The notes under the pieces were generated by a model. That model saw only the letters and a program-made list of their open reading frames with translations, was not told where the DNA came from and made no database searches. From positions 1,192,501-1,256,500 of the forward strand of contig NZ_CP036422.1 in NCBI RefSeq assembly GCF_009388985.1: DNA of 64,000 bases. The letters run 5' to 3'. Each line of letters starts with the position of its first letter. Within the stretch, counting starts at the first letter, position 1. Both the position numbers and the translations under genes were made by a program. The DNA comes from Halioglobus maricola. GTDB taxonomy: Bacteria; Pseudomonadota; Gammaproteobacteria; Pseudomonadales; Halieaceae. Below, piece by piece: positions 1-8,266 of this stretch.

Positions 1-802
1 TGGCTTTGATCCACTCCTCGTCTGACACTTTCGCACGCGCGGCGATCATCTCTTCGGCGTCTGCGCCCACCGGGTAGCGGAAGCGCGGTGTATCTGAATC
101 GATGGCATCTTCGATAGCCGTTGCCACGTCAGCAGGCATGGCGGGCCGTCCAAGATTGAACTCGAACCAGCGTCCTAACCGCATCAGGGTGTTCATGTAG
201 GGTTGCTCAATTGATTCATCCATCGGCTCGGCCTTGCCCCAGATCGGTGTGAGCACGCACCCTGGTTCGATGATGGACACCTTCACATTAAATTCAGCCA
301 TTTCGAATGCGAGTGATTCGCTTAGGCCTTCCATTGCAAATTTTGACGCGGAGTAGTGAGCGTGACAGCCCATGGGTACCCGGCCCGCGAGGGAGCCGAC
401 GTTGACTATTCGCCCGCTGCCTTGCTTGCGCATAATCGGAGTTACTGCCCGCAGCACATTTACTGTGCCAAAGTAGTTCGTTTCGAAGATCCAGCGCACG
501 TCTTCCATCGATGTCATCTCAACCGCCTGGCCTGCGCCAACGCCAGCGTTATTTACCAGGGCGTCGATGCTGCCGGTCTCCGCCATGATCTGAGCGATGG
601 CGCTGTCGATGGATTCAGGCTGAGTGATATCCATCTGTACCACAGTTACTGGCAGTGACTCCGCGGCAATAGCCTTGCGCAGGTCATCCACGCCGTCCGG
701 GTTGCGCACAGCAGCGTAGACCTGGTTTCCCTTGCGGGCCATGTGGAGGGCAGCTTCCTGGCCGATGCCTGTGCTGGCGCCGGTGACGAGAATAGTGGAC
801 AT
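1..802 (-). CDS. short-chain dehydrogenase/reductase (SDR), 3' end beyond window
   Basis: Classical NAD(P)-dependent SDR; 267 codons are visible and the reading frame runs off the left edge, so the C-terminus is missing. Visible motifs are the N-terminal glycine motif TGASTGIG, NNAGV in the middle and the catalytic YSASK (Tyr/Lys four apart). The ATG is 2 nt after the stop of the small upstream gene, and a clear AGGAG ribosome site overlaps that gene's last codons, so the start is secure. It is the last visible gene of a minus-strand operon headed by a TonB-dependent receptor, which suggests oxidation or reduction of the imported compound. The exact substrate cannot be read from the sequence. 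Confidence 0.9.
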   Translation of the reverse strand, partial: MSTILVTGASTGIGQEAALHMARKGNQVYAAVRNPDGVDDLRKAIAAESLPVTVVQMDITQPESIDSAIAQIMAETGSIDALVNNAGVGAGQAVEMTSMEDVRWIFETNYFGTVNVLRAVTPIMRKQGSGRIVNVGSLAGRVPMGCHAHYSASKFAMEGLSESLAFEMAEFNVKVSIIEPGCVLTPIWGKAEPMDESIEQPYMNTLMRLGRWFEFNLGRPAMPADVATAIEDAIDSDTPRFRYPVGADAEEMIAARAKVSDEEWIKA

Positions 803-804
803 GT

Positions 805-1032
805 TTACTCCTCGGTAGATTGGCCCTGACGGGCCTTGTAGTCGATTCGGTACTCGCAGGTCACACAACGCCGCATTCCATCACGCATGCTGTCGTTCTG
901 TGCCTTGAGTGTTACCAGTTCCTGTTCCAGTTCGCGAATGCGTTTTGCCTGCTGTGCCAGCTTCGCCCTGGGCTCGATAAGATCCTTAAGCTGCACGGCT
1001 AGTCGGTGGACCAGGTCATGCGCACGGTGCAA
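805..1032 (-). CDS. small coiled-coil protein with a CxxC motif, unknown function
   Basis: A 75-residue protein with no recognised family. Residues about 20-50 form a charged heptad-like stretch (KLAQQAKRIRELEQELVTLK), typical of a coiled coil, followed by a CxxC pair (RRCVTCEYR) that could bind metal or form a disulfide. The TTG start used here overlaps the upstream gene by 34 nt and has no clear ribosome site. A GTG at 996, just after the upstream stop, is an equally possible start by translational reinitiation and would give 63 residues. The tight packing, with the next gene's ribosome site inside its 3' end, supports it being translated. Confidence 0.55.
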   Translation of the reverse strand: MHRAHDLVHRLAVQLKDLIEPRAKLAQQAKRIRELEQELVTLKAQNDSMRDGMRRCVTCEYRIDYKARQGQSTEE

Positions 1033-1802
1033 GAGGTTTCGGGTAGGTGCGGATCGAATTCCATTTTGAGGCCGCCGTTCTCCCCTTTAAACATGGCCTC
1101 GAACGGCCCTTTACAGATGGCCAGGCATCCCTCTTCGGGCAGGGCATTCGGGTTAGGCAAGTCGGCTTGCCTGCCGCAGGTATGCCATGCGCAGTCGGGT
1201 ATTTCCATTACTGTGAGGCCGTTGGAAGGGTCAAATTCCGCGATCGTCGCTCGGCCGGTGAGCCAGTGGGCGGGATTGAAGGTCTCGAACATGAACGTGC
1301 TGAACCAGCCCGGTTGCGTCGAACCGTCGGATTTCTTCTTGGTCTTCTTGTCTTTGTTCTTGTCCGACATGCTGTTCATCATATCCATGAAGTCGGAGGC
1401 GTTTTCGTGTGAAGTCGCTACTGCATTGCCAATAACGATTTCGTCGAATTGTTTCGGGCTGTAATACTTGCGCAATTCAAGTAGTGACCACTCCACCTCG
1501 CGGACAAAGTTACCGTAGCGCTTGCGCCATTTTTCGCGCGGTGAGTCAAGGAAGCGCACGACCTCGCGCTTTTCCTTGGTTGCGGCCCAGTCCCGATCGA
1601 CTTGTTCCTTGTCGCCTGACAGGCGCAGTATCGGCAGGAATGTATGGGTGACCAGCGGCATGGCTTTCTTCACCAGCATGGTGTTCGACATCCACATATC
1701 TATCCACGCCTGCGGCCCCCAGTTGTACCAGAGGCCCGGGCGTTGGGCCGGCGAAACCCGGCCAGTGCTGCGGTCGGTTGTGATGAGGTCGTTGTCAGCC
1801 AT
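999..1802 (-). CDS. uncharacterised protein, possibly related to the ATC-hydrolase family
   Basis: A 267-residue soluble protein. The C-terminal third has an ordered set of cysteines (DCAWHTCG, GCLAICKGPFEAMF, TSCTVRMTW) resembling the L-2-amino-thiazoline-4-carboxylate hydrolase-like family, in which such cysteines lie near the active site. That resemblance is from memory of the pattern and is tentative. A lysine-rich linker (about residues 148-158) separates an N-terminal tryptophan-rich part from the cysteine-rich part. It lies 9 nt after the TonB-dependent receptor stop and is surely co-transcribed with it. It could be a hydrolase or a ligand-binding protein for the imported compound. Confidence 0.6.
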   Translation of the reverse strand: MADNDLITTDRSTGRVSPAQRPGLWYNWGPQAWIDMWMSNTMLVKKAMPLVTHTFLPILRLSGDKEQVDRDWAATKEKREVVRFLDSPREKWRKRYGNFVREVEWSLLELRKYYSPKQFDEIVIGNAVATSHENASDFMDMMNSMSDKNKDKKTKKKSDGSTQPGWFSTFMFETFNPAHWLTGRATIAEFDPSNGLTVMEIPDCAWHTCGRQADLPNPNALPEEGCLAICKGPFEAMFKGENGGLKMEFDPHLPETSCTVRMTWSTD

Positions 1803-1811
1803 AACGGTAGT

Positions 1812-4223
1812 CTAGTTCATCATTCGCAGGGTGATCCCGTAGGTGGAGCCCGGGGCTGTGATACCCGCGTAGCCGCCCAGGGTCGGGGCGTCGAGGCCGA
1901 TGGCGAAGTACTCTTCATCGAGGAGATTCCGGCCCCACAAAATCGCTTCCCAGGTCCTCGCTTGATTGCTCAGGGTAAGGCGAAGGTTGATCAGGTTGAC
2001 GTCATCATTTTCCAGATTGGGGTCGAGGTCCTGATCCAGGAAATACCCGTCTGTGTAGCTGTGTTCGAGTCGTGCAGTGCCGAGTAGGTCGCTGCCGAGC
2101 TCGTGATCGTACTGGAGGTAGGAACTGATAGTCCATTCAGGCGCGTTGTCGATTGGCTGTCCTGCCAGGTCCTGAACGCACACTGATGCAGTGCCAGGCG
2201 AGCCGCCCTGGGCACCACCTTCGATGTAGTACTCTTCGAAGGACTGTTCAATCGTGCACTGGCCGTTATCGAAGGACTTGTACTCTGCTTTGTTATAGCC
2301 CAGTGCGCTGCCGAACATCATGTTGACTGCCGGCAGATAGGTCAGTTCCAATTCTGCGCCGTAGCTCTCCATGTCGCCGGCATTGGTGACCTTGAGGGAG
2401 GCACCGTCGAAGGACTGGGCCTGGAAATCTTCGTAGTCGACAAAGAACAGGGCGCCATTGAACTGCAGGCGGCGGTTATTCCAGGAGGTTTTCCAGCCGA
2501 TTTCGTAGGACGTCGAGATTTCCTCATCGAACTCGCCGGTTTCTCCCAGCGCCTGGCGACGCTGGTCGTAGCCGCCTGACTTGAAGCCGCGGCTCACCAT
2601 GGCGTAGCCCATGACGTCGGGGTTAAAGAAATAGCGGAAATTCAATGAAGGTGACAGGGCCGAATCACTGCGATCGTCGTCGTACGCAATGTCGGGGCCT
2701 GCAATGGGCGGGGTATCAAAGGGCACCGCCGGGGTTGTGATCTGAGTGCCTTCCCGTTCCTTTGTCTCGTAGGTATAGCGGAGCCCCAGGGTCGAGCTGA
2801 ACGCTTCAGTAATGTTCCAGACGGCCTGGCCAAACGCAGCGTAACTGGTGGTCGTGTACTTGTTGGTGTCTGTGTTGAGCGAGCCGCCAGGCGAGAAGTC
2901 CGCCATGGTGATATCGCCGAACAGAATGATCTTCTCCAGTAAGTCTTCGCGTTGCTCAAACTCGCCGATAGAGTCCATTTCAGACTTGTAAGCGTACAGG
3001 CCCGCCTGGTAGTCGATGGTTTCGCCGCCTTCAGATGTGAGGCGTAGCTCGGAGGAATACTGGTCGAGGTCGATTTCGGTGGTGGTCTGGTTGGCATCGT
3101 AAGCGGTGAAATCGCCGTCGAACATGCTCATTGACTCATAGAAACGCCAGGCATTGATAAAAGTTACTGTGCTGCCACTCTCGAGGTCTCTATTCCACTC
3201 CAGGCCTGCCCCGCCGACATCGACCTCGTTGCCCAGAGGCGCATTGAACCAATAGTCGTCGCCGAAAGGGTCAACCTCTGGCGGAGAATAGCCCTCTATG
3301 GTTTCAAAATCGTTGTAGCGCAAAATAGGCTGGCCGAGGGCGTTGTTGCCCAGCATCTCCTGCCATTCGGCAGAGGGCGTGCTGGTTGCGGGTGAATTCA
3401 AGGTAGAGAGGCCATCGTAAGCAATAGTCGCAAAGGCGCAGCAGTCCGTATCTTCCTTGGAGTAGTCCACGGAGAGGATGAATTGGCCGAAGCCGTCAGT
3501 GGTAGTATCGCCCTCCAAGTCGAACAGGATTCTGGCGCGGCCACCATACTTATTGGTGTCGTTCACGCCCTCGCCATTGAAGCTGTTGCGATACATATGG
3601 TCGCCGTCGATGCCGTAGGCGGTAAGACGCATGGCGTGGTCTGAATCACCCAGCGGAATATTCACCATACCCCGGAGTTCCATCCGCTCCTCGCTGTCAT
3701 ACCCCGCTTCCGCCAGGTATTCGAACTCGCTGGTTGGCTGCTTGGTGATAATGCTGATGGCCCCAGCTGCCGTATTCTTGCCGTAGAGGGTGCCCTGGGG
3801 GCCTCGCAGCACTTCGATCCGCTCCACATCGACCAGGTCGGTGATGCTCATGCCAGCGCGCCCCTGATAGACACCGTCGATGAACATCCCGACGCTGGGG
3901 TCGATGCCCGAGTTTGTGCCCACGGATCCGATACCGCGAATCCGGTAGGATGTGCCGTTGGAATCGTTACTGGGCGTTATCTTCAGGTTAGGGGTGTATT
4001 GCTCCAGATCGGTGAGCTGGTTGACCCCCGTGTTTTGCAGGAAATCTGAGCCAAAGGCAGACACAGACATGCCTACCTCCTGCAGCCGCTCGACACGGCG
4101 GCTGGCAGTGACCAGAATTTCTTCCAGTACCAGTGTTTCTCCGTCCTGTGCGAGCGCGCCTGGGCTCGCGAGGGGCAGGAGCAGGGCAGCCCCAAGGGTT
4201 GATCCAAGCATCCTCATGATCAT
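1812..4223 (-). CDS. TonB-dependent outer-membrane receptor 1
   Basis: Outer-membrane active transporter powered by TonB-ExbBD. It has a signal peptide (hydrophobic LGAALLLPLASPGALAQ), a TonB-box-like EEILVTAS, a plug domain with LRGPQGTLYGKNTAAG, and a C-terminal beta barrel ending ITLRMMN. The start at 4223 is preferred because GAGTGG lies just upstream; a longer reading to 4286 adds residues that do not look like a signal peptide. The plug motifs match receptors common in marine and sphingomonad-like bacteria that take up hydrophobic or aromatic molecules and some sugars. It heads an operon with the three genes on its left and is divergent from a carotenoid-oxygenase-family gene, sharing the motif at 4280. 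Confidence 0.92.
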   Translation of the reverse strand: MIMRMLGSTLGAALLLPLASPGALAQDGETLVLEEILVTASRRVERLQEVGMSVSAFGSDFLQNTGVNQLTDLEQYTPNLKITPSNDSNGTSYRIRGIGSVGTNSGIDPSVGMFIDGVYQGRAGMSITDLVDVERIEVLRGPQGTLYGKNTAAGAISIITKQPTSEFEYLAEAGYDSEERMELRGMVNIPLGDSDHAMRLTAYGIDGDHMYRNSFNGEGVNDTNKYGGRARILFDLEGDTTTDGFGQFILSVDYSKEDTDCCAFATIAYDGLSTLNSPATSTPSAEWQEMLGNNALGQPILRYNDFETIEGYSPPEVDPFGDDYWFNAPLGNEVDVGGAGLEWNRDLESGSTVTFINAWRFYESMSMFDGDFTAYDANQTTTEIDLDQYSSELRLTSEGGETIDYQAGLYAYKSEMDSIGEFEQREDLLEKIILFGDITMADFSPGGSLNTDTNKYTTTSYAAFGQAVWNITEAFSSTLGLRYTYETKEREGTQITTPAVPFDTPPIAGPDIAYDDDRSDSALSPSLNFRYFFNPDVMGYAMVSRGFKSGGYDQRRQALGETGEFDEEISTSYEIGWKTSWNNRRLQFNGALFFVDYEDFQAQSFDGASLKVTNAGDMESYGAELELTYLPAVNMMFGSALGYNKAEYKSFDNGQCTIEQSFEEYYIEGGAQGGSPGTASVCVQDLAGQPIDNAPEWTISSYLQYDHELGSDLLGTARLEHSYTDGYFLDQDLDPNLENDDVNLINLRLTLSNQARTWEAILWGRNLLDEEYFAIGLDAPTLGGYAGITAPGSTYGITLRMMN

Positions 4224-4279
4224 TACCACTCGTTTTATCGTTATTCTCAGATGACAAAACAGTAACAAATGTCTTTTAA

Positions 4280-4303
4280 AAAACAAACAGAATTGACTGA
4301 TTT
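4280..4303. promoter_or_regulatory. shared 24-bp inverted-repeat operator, site D
   Basis: Half-sites AAAACAAA and ACTGATTT separated by 8 nt (CAGAATTG), between divergent TonB-dependent receptor 1 and carotenoid oxygenase 1. It aligns without gaps to four other intergenic sites at 8195, 12740, 13251 and 24132. A perfect additional half-site AAAACAGT occurs at 4256-4263. Function as a repressor or activator site is inferred. Confidence 0.55.
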
Positions 4304-4355
4304 TATTACTGGCGGTATGTTGGACGCTGCCAAAAAACGATAAGAGAGTGCTGCC

Positions 4356-5786
4356 ATGGCCGAGCCGATGCCCACCGATAACACCTTCCTCAACTTCCCC
4401 TGGGCACCAATCCAGATGGAGTGTGAGGCCAGTGACCTTGTGATCGAGGGTGAGATCCCGGCCGATCTCTCAGGGAGCCTCTACCGTGTGGGCCCCAATC
4501 AGCGCTGGAAGCCTCGCGGCGACTACCACCTGTTCGCCGGCGACGGCATGGTGCATGCATTCCACATTGACGAGGGGAGAGTGGACTACATAAACCGTTG
4601 GGTCCGCACAGCCAAGTTCAACCTGGAAGATGTCGAGGGCAAGGCACTGATAAATGCCCTGAACCCCTTCGATTGTGACCCAGACTGTGCCGAGTTTGCG
4701 CTCACCGACAAGGAAGGCCTGGCCAATACCGCAGCAGTGTGGCACGGCGACCGTCTGCTGATCATGGAGGAGGGCCACCAGCCCTATGAGATCGACCCGA
4801 TCTCACTTGATTCCATAGGGAGTTGGACCTACCGCGGCAAGTTGCACACCGCGATGACGGCGCACCCCAAAGTCGATCCCGACACCGGAGAGATGGTGTT
4901 CTTCGCCTATATGGCGACCGGGCCTTTCTCCGAGGATGTCATGGTGCATAAGGTGAATGCCGATGGGATTCTTTGCCAGAGCATTCATATTCCGACACCG
5001 TATTCCGCAATGGTGCATGATTTCGCCATTACCGAAAACTATATCGTTGTGCCGATTTTCCCGATTACAGGCAGTCTGGATCGGGCGATGGAAGGTGGGC
5101 CGCCCTTTGCGTGGGAGCCTGACAAAGGCGTTCATGTGGCAGTGCTGCCGCGCGACGCAGAAAGCGCTGACGATATTCGCTGGCTGAAAATGGATGCCTG
5201 CTTTGTATTTCACTTTATGAATGCGTACGACAGCGATGGTGTGATCACCATCGATGCGGCGCAGTTCCCTCAGGCGCCACTGTTCCCGACGCCGGATGGT
5301 GAATCCACCGGCGAAACCAAAAGCAAGTTATGCCGTTGGACGATCGATTTGAACAACCCGGAGGCAGAAGTCGAGTCGGTGCCGATGGCTGAATTTGAGC
5401 TCGAGTTTCCGCAGATCGACCCTCGCTATGCCGGAAAGAATTACCGTCACGGCTGGTACACCACCACCGACGGTAAAGTGAAGAGCGGCATGGACGTGAA
5501 TAGCAATCTCTACAACACGATCGGCTACTGGGATCACGAGAGTAATACCACGGTGCAGTTTTCCTGCGGCAACGGCATGGTGTCTGAAGCACTGTTTGTG
5601 CCCAGGTCTGAAGACGCTGCAGAGGGGGAGGGCTACTTGTTGGCGGTAGTGACAGACTTTACTACCCGGCTAAGCGGCCTGTGGATTTTTGATGCGCTGG
5701 ATATCAGCTCAGGGCCCATGGCCAAGGCGCATTTGTCCCATCGAGTGCCGCCGGGCTTTCATGGCACCTGGAGACCCTCCGCGTAG
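4356..5786 (+). CDS. carotenoid oxygenase family protein 1
   Basis: A 476-residue nonheme-iron dioxygenase of the carotenoid cleavage/lignostilbene dioxygenase family, which splits a carbon-carbon double bond to two carbonyl products. The four iron-binding histidines expected on the seven-bladed propeller are visible: His170 (TAHPK), His221 (MVHDF), His286 (VFHFMN) and His469 (GFHGTW). The glycine-rich FAGDGMVH near residue 60 is also typical. The ATG follows a purine-rich AAGAGAG. It is divergent from TonB-dependent receptor 1. Family members act on carotenoids, apocarotenals, or stilbenes; the sequence alone does not separate these. Confidence 0.93.
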   Translation: MAEPMPTDNTFLNFPWAPIQMECEASDLVIEGEIPADLSGSLYRVGPNQRWKPRGDYHLFAGDGMVHAFHIDEGRVDYINRWVRTAKFNLEDVEGKALINALNPFDCDPDCAEFALTDKEGLANTAAVWHGDRLLIMEEGHQPYEIDPISLDSIGSWTYRGKLHTAMTAHPKVDPDTGEMVFFAYMATGPFSEDVMVHKVNADGILCQSIHIPTPYSAMVHDFAITENYIVVPIFPITGSLDRAMEGGPPFAWEPDKGVHVAVLPRDAESADDIRWLKMDACFVFHFMNAYDSDGVITIDAAQFPQAPLFPTPDGESTGETKSKLCRWTIDLNNPEAEVESVPMAEFELEFPQIDPRYAGKNYRHGWYTTTDGKVKSGMDVNSNLYNTIGYWDHESNTTVQFSCGNGMVSEALFVPRSEDAAEGEGYLLAVVTDFTTRLSGLWIFDALDISSGPMAKAHLSHRVPPGFHGTWRPSA

Positions 5787-5807
5787 TTCTCAGCTAATGT
5801 TGAACCC

Positions 5808-5831
5808 GAGGTGGCCGCTAGTGGTCACCTC
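5808..5831. terminator. hairpin between convergent genes
   Basis: GAGGTG and CACCTC arms close a 12-nt loop that can pair further (GCC/GGT). It lies between the convergent carotenoid oxygenase 1 and the MaoC-like gene. There is no T tract, so a terminator role is only suggested by location. Confidence 0.35.
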
Positions 5832-5862
5832 ATCGCAGATCGCCTGATAGGCGTCAGCGCTA

Positions 5863-6276
5863 TCAGTCCGGCAGTGCCACCCGTGCTTCGCCCTCCAGCA
5901 ACACGCCGCGTTCGGCGTGCTCTAACCAGATGTCGCAATCGGCGATATGCTCGCCGTTCTCAACGCTGACTCTGGTTACCTTGCCGCGCGCAACGACACA
6001 TTCACCGTCCAGCACCACCTGCGGAAAGCGTGTCACCAGCCGGCGGATACAGGCCGGCCCTGCCCAGGCTTGCAGCATGTTGACCATATAGCTGAGGCCC
6101 AGTGGACCCTGGTTGATCGTTCGGTGACCGAGGTTCATAGGTAAGGCTGCAACGGCCTCCCGGTCCCAGTGAAGCGGGTTTGGATCGCGCAGTAGCGCAG
6201 CCATGGTGCGCATCCGCTCGGCGGAAACTTCAGGCATCACCCACTCGGGTATGGAGTCTCCCTCGGACCACTTCAC
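5863..6276 (-). CDS. MaoC/hotdog dehydratase, C-terminal-type subunit
   Basis: A 137-residue hotdog-fold protein resembling the C-terminal half of two-domain MaoC-type (R)-specific enoyl-CoA hydratases. It contains DPNPLHWDREAV, which matches the conserved Asp-x5-His-type hydratase segment, and GLSYMVNMLQAW. The start is GTG at 6276, overlapping the stop of the preceding gene as GTGA, a sign of translational coupling and probably of a heterodimer. A longer frame reading upstream to 6462 lies antisense-free but inside the coupled gene and is arginine-rich noise. Likely hydrates or dehydrates a CoA thioester in the pathway. Confidence 0.82.
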   Translation of the reverse strand: MKWSEGDSIPEWVMPEVSAERMRTMAALLRDPNPLHWDREAVAALPMNLGHRTINQGPLGLSYMVNMLQAWAGPACIRRLVTRFPQVVLDGECVVARGKVTRVSVENGEHIADCDIWLEHAERGVLLEGEARVALPD

Positions 6277-6716
6277 AGTGTGTTCCTCGTGTAGTGCCAG
6301 GTGATAGTCGAACGCGCGACAGGTCTGCCTTCCTCGCTGACATCGAAGACGAACTGAATCCGATCGTATTCGCGCTCGCCTTCGTTGCAGCGTTCTGCGC
6401 TGGCGATGCAACCCTCCACCCGGTAGTCCTGTTCTTCTCGCAGCGGTTCGAAAATTTCCCAATCATAGCTCTCGATCATGATAGAGAGATCCGACTCCGC
6501 CTGGCCCAGAGCGAACATTTCCGCGATGCTTGTGCCGCTTCCGGTGATGGGCAGATGGAACAGCGCCACGGGGTGGGCGAGGCCGTCCGGCAGAAGATCC
6601 GCGCCGGTACAGCCGGTGAGGAGTACATTCTCCCAGTGTTCCAGTCGGTAATTACCGCCGGCAAACCGGTGGCCCAGCAGGGCATTGATGTCCGCTTCAG
6701 CGGGGACGGAATACAT
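6273..6716 (-). CDS. MaoC/FAS1-type dehydratase, N-terminal-type subunit
   Basis: A 147-residue protein resembling the N-terminal MaoC_dehydrat_N domain (LEHWENVLLTGCTG, HLPITGSGTSIAEMFALG, YDWEIFEPLREEQDYRVEG). In two-domain hydratases this half lacks the catalytic residues and pairs with the catalytic half. Here the halves are separate genes coupled by a 4-nt GTGA overlap. The gene is 16 nt downstream of the dienelactone-hydrolase-like gene, so nitroreductase, hydrolase and both hydratase subunits form one minus-strand operon. Confidence 0.8.
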   Translation of the reverse strand: MYSVPAEADINALLGHRFAGGNYRLEHWENVLLTGCTGADLLPDGLAHPVALFHLPITGSGTSIAEMFALGQAESDLSIMIESYDWEIFEPLREEQDYRVEGCIASAERCNEGEREYDRIQFVFDVSEEGRPVARSTITWHYTRNTL

Positions 6717-6732
6717 TATTGAGAGGCCTTGT

Positions 6733-7452
6733 TCACAGCGCTTCGGCGAAGAAATCGAGCATGGCGCGCCACGAACGCTGGTCGGCTTTCTCGTTGTACA
6801 AAATACCGCGCTCTGGATTGTTTGCTACCTTGCGCGTGAACCCGTGCAGGGTGTGGCCATAGTTCACCAGTTGCCAGTCCGCTCCTCGCGCTGACATCTC
6901 CTGCTGGAAGGCGTCGATAGCCTCCAGTGGCACCATGGGGTCATCTGCGCCATTGAGCACCAGCACGGGGGCCGTGATGGTGGAGTCTCCCAGGTCGTTG
7001 GCCGCAAGCAGGCCGTGGAATGAGGCAGCAGCTTTGATGGCAGGGCCCCCGGATCGGGCCAGATCAAGAGCGCACATGCCGCCAAAGCAGTAACCCATTG
7101 TGCCGATGCGTGCCGTGTCGGCCCGAGGGATGTTTGCCGCGGCGTCGATAGCTGCAGTGAGCCGCGTGAGCAACATGGCTCGATCTTGCATGTAGGGCTG
7201 CAACACCTCCTGCACGCTCTCGAAATCTGTGTGGAAGGTGCCATCGCCATGAACGTCCAGTGCGAAGCCGATATAGCCGTCCTCGGTGAGGCGGCGGCAC
7301 TTGCTGCGTACTTCGTCTCCCAGGCCGTCCCAGGCGTGTACCACCAGCACCACAGGGAAGGGGCCAGCACCCTCAGGGCTGAAGTATTCTCCGCAGCATT
7401 GTAGTTCGCCTGCGTAGTATTTTAGTGGGGTTCCTTGTTTACTCACATTCAC
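6733..7452 (-). CDS. dienelactone hydrolase family protein
   Basis: A 239-residue alpha/beta hydrolase. The Cys-Asp-His triad of the dienelactone hydrolase family is visible: Cys122 in GYCFGG, Asp170/171 in NGADDP and His203 in HTLHGF. Such enzymes open lactones or hydrolyse esters in aromatic and related catabolism. No signal peptide is present, so it is cytoplasmic. It lies 9 nt after the nitroreductase-like gene and 16 nt before the hydratase subunits. Confidence 0.88.
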   Translation of the reverse strand: MNVSKQGTPLKYYAGELQCCGEYFSPEGAGPFPVVLVVHAWDGLGDEVRSKCRRLTEDGYIGFALDVHGDGTFHTDFESVQEVLQPYMQDRAMLLTRLTAAIDAAANIPRADTARIGTMGYCFGGMCALDLARSGGPAIKAAASFHGLLAANDLGDSTITAPVLVLNGADDPMVPLEAIDAFQQEMSARGADWQLVNYGHTLHGFTRKVANNPERGILYNEKADQRSWRAMLDFFAEAL

Positions 7453-7461
7453 TGCCTCGTG

Positions 7462-8136
7462 TTATTCAGCGCTGCTAGTTTGCCAGCTATTCAGGTGCAG
7501 GCAATCCTCAAGGGATTTGCGCGGTGCCGGCGAGAACTGCGTGCCCTGGGTGTACGCGATCGGAATCAGGGCCACCTGGGTATAACCCTCAGGAATGGAC
7601 AGCAGCTGTGCGACTTCTTGTTCGTAGTTTAGATGCAGGGTGGTCCAGCAGGTGCCCAGACCGCGCTCGCGGGCGGCAAGCATGAAACTCCAGGTTGCAG
7701 GGATGATAGAACCGTACATGCCGGCGATGATGCCCGCCGGTAATCCAGGCGTATCCGGTCGTCCCTGCATACAGGGGATTAGTACCGCTGGAGCCCGGTG
7801 CAGGTTGGCGGCAAGAAACTGGGCTGAGTTGAGCACTCGCGCCTGAGTGGTGGCCATGCCGGGATCATCCAGGTGTTGTTTCATTGGCTGGGCTTCGCTG
7901 GCCTCGTAAGTGGCGAAGGCCTGGCGGTAGTATTCAGCGATGGCGCTGATTTTCTCCCGGTCGGTCACCAGCATGAACTGCCAGCCCTGGGAGTTAGAGC
8001 CGGAAGGTGCCTGCAAGGCAATCTCCAGGCATTCGCGTAGCAGTGTGTCTTCAACCGGGCGGTCAAAGTTGAGTCGCTTGCGCACGGCGCGGGTGGTGGA
8101 TAGTACTTCGTCAGCTGTCAGGTTGAGTTTGGTCAT
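7462..8136 (-). CDS. nitroreductase family FMN protein
   Basis: A 224-residue member of the nitroreductase/flavin reductase family. The N-terminal TTRAVRKRLNFDRPV matches the FMN-phosphate-binding start of the family, with APSGSNSQGWQF next and a C-terminal GLGTCWTTLHLNY and LLSIPEGY. Many family members reduce quinones, nitro groups or enones rather than nitro compounds only, so the true substrate is open. It is the first gene of a four-gene minus-strand operon and is divergent from the acyl-CoA dehydrogenase; the shared operator at 8195 lies between them. Confidence 0.9.
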   Translation of the reverse strand: MTKLNLTADEVLSTTRAVRKRLNFDRPVEDTLLRECLEIALQAPSGSNSQGWQFMLVTDREKISAIAEYYRQAFATYEASEAQPMKQHLDDPGMATTQARVLNSAQFLAANLHRAPAVLIPCMQGRPDTPGLPAGIIAGMYGSIIPATWSFMLAARERGLGTCWTTLHLNYEQEVAQLLSIPEGYTQVALIPIAYTQGTQFSPAPRKSLEDCLHLNSWQTSSAE

Positions 8137-8194
8137 GCTTCCTTTCCTTTCTAAGACTCACGCTGAAGTCTAGGCTATCTCAATGGCTCGAAAT

Positions 8195-8218
8195 AAAACA
8201 GTAGGGACTGATTGTTTT
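8195..8218. promoter_or_regulatory. shared 24-bp inverted-repeat operator, site A
   Basis: Half-sites AAAACAGT and ATTGTTTT separated by AGGGACTG; 7 of 8 positions are symmetric. It lies between the divergent nitroreductase operon and the acyl-CoA dehydrogenase and aligns to the other four sites. This is one of the two clearest copies. Confidence 0.62.
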
Positions 8219-8266
8219 GGGGAGAGCGCCTTGCTAGCATGGGCCAAAATCCCAGAGTGTGCACAC

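Noticed and set aside
4256..4280. A second full copy of the operator beside site D
   Set aside because: Only one half-site (AAAACAGT) is present; the partner half does not fit at the right spacing.
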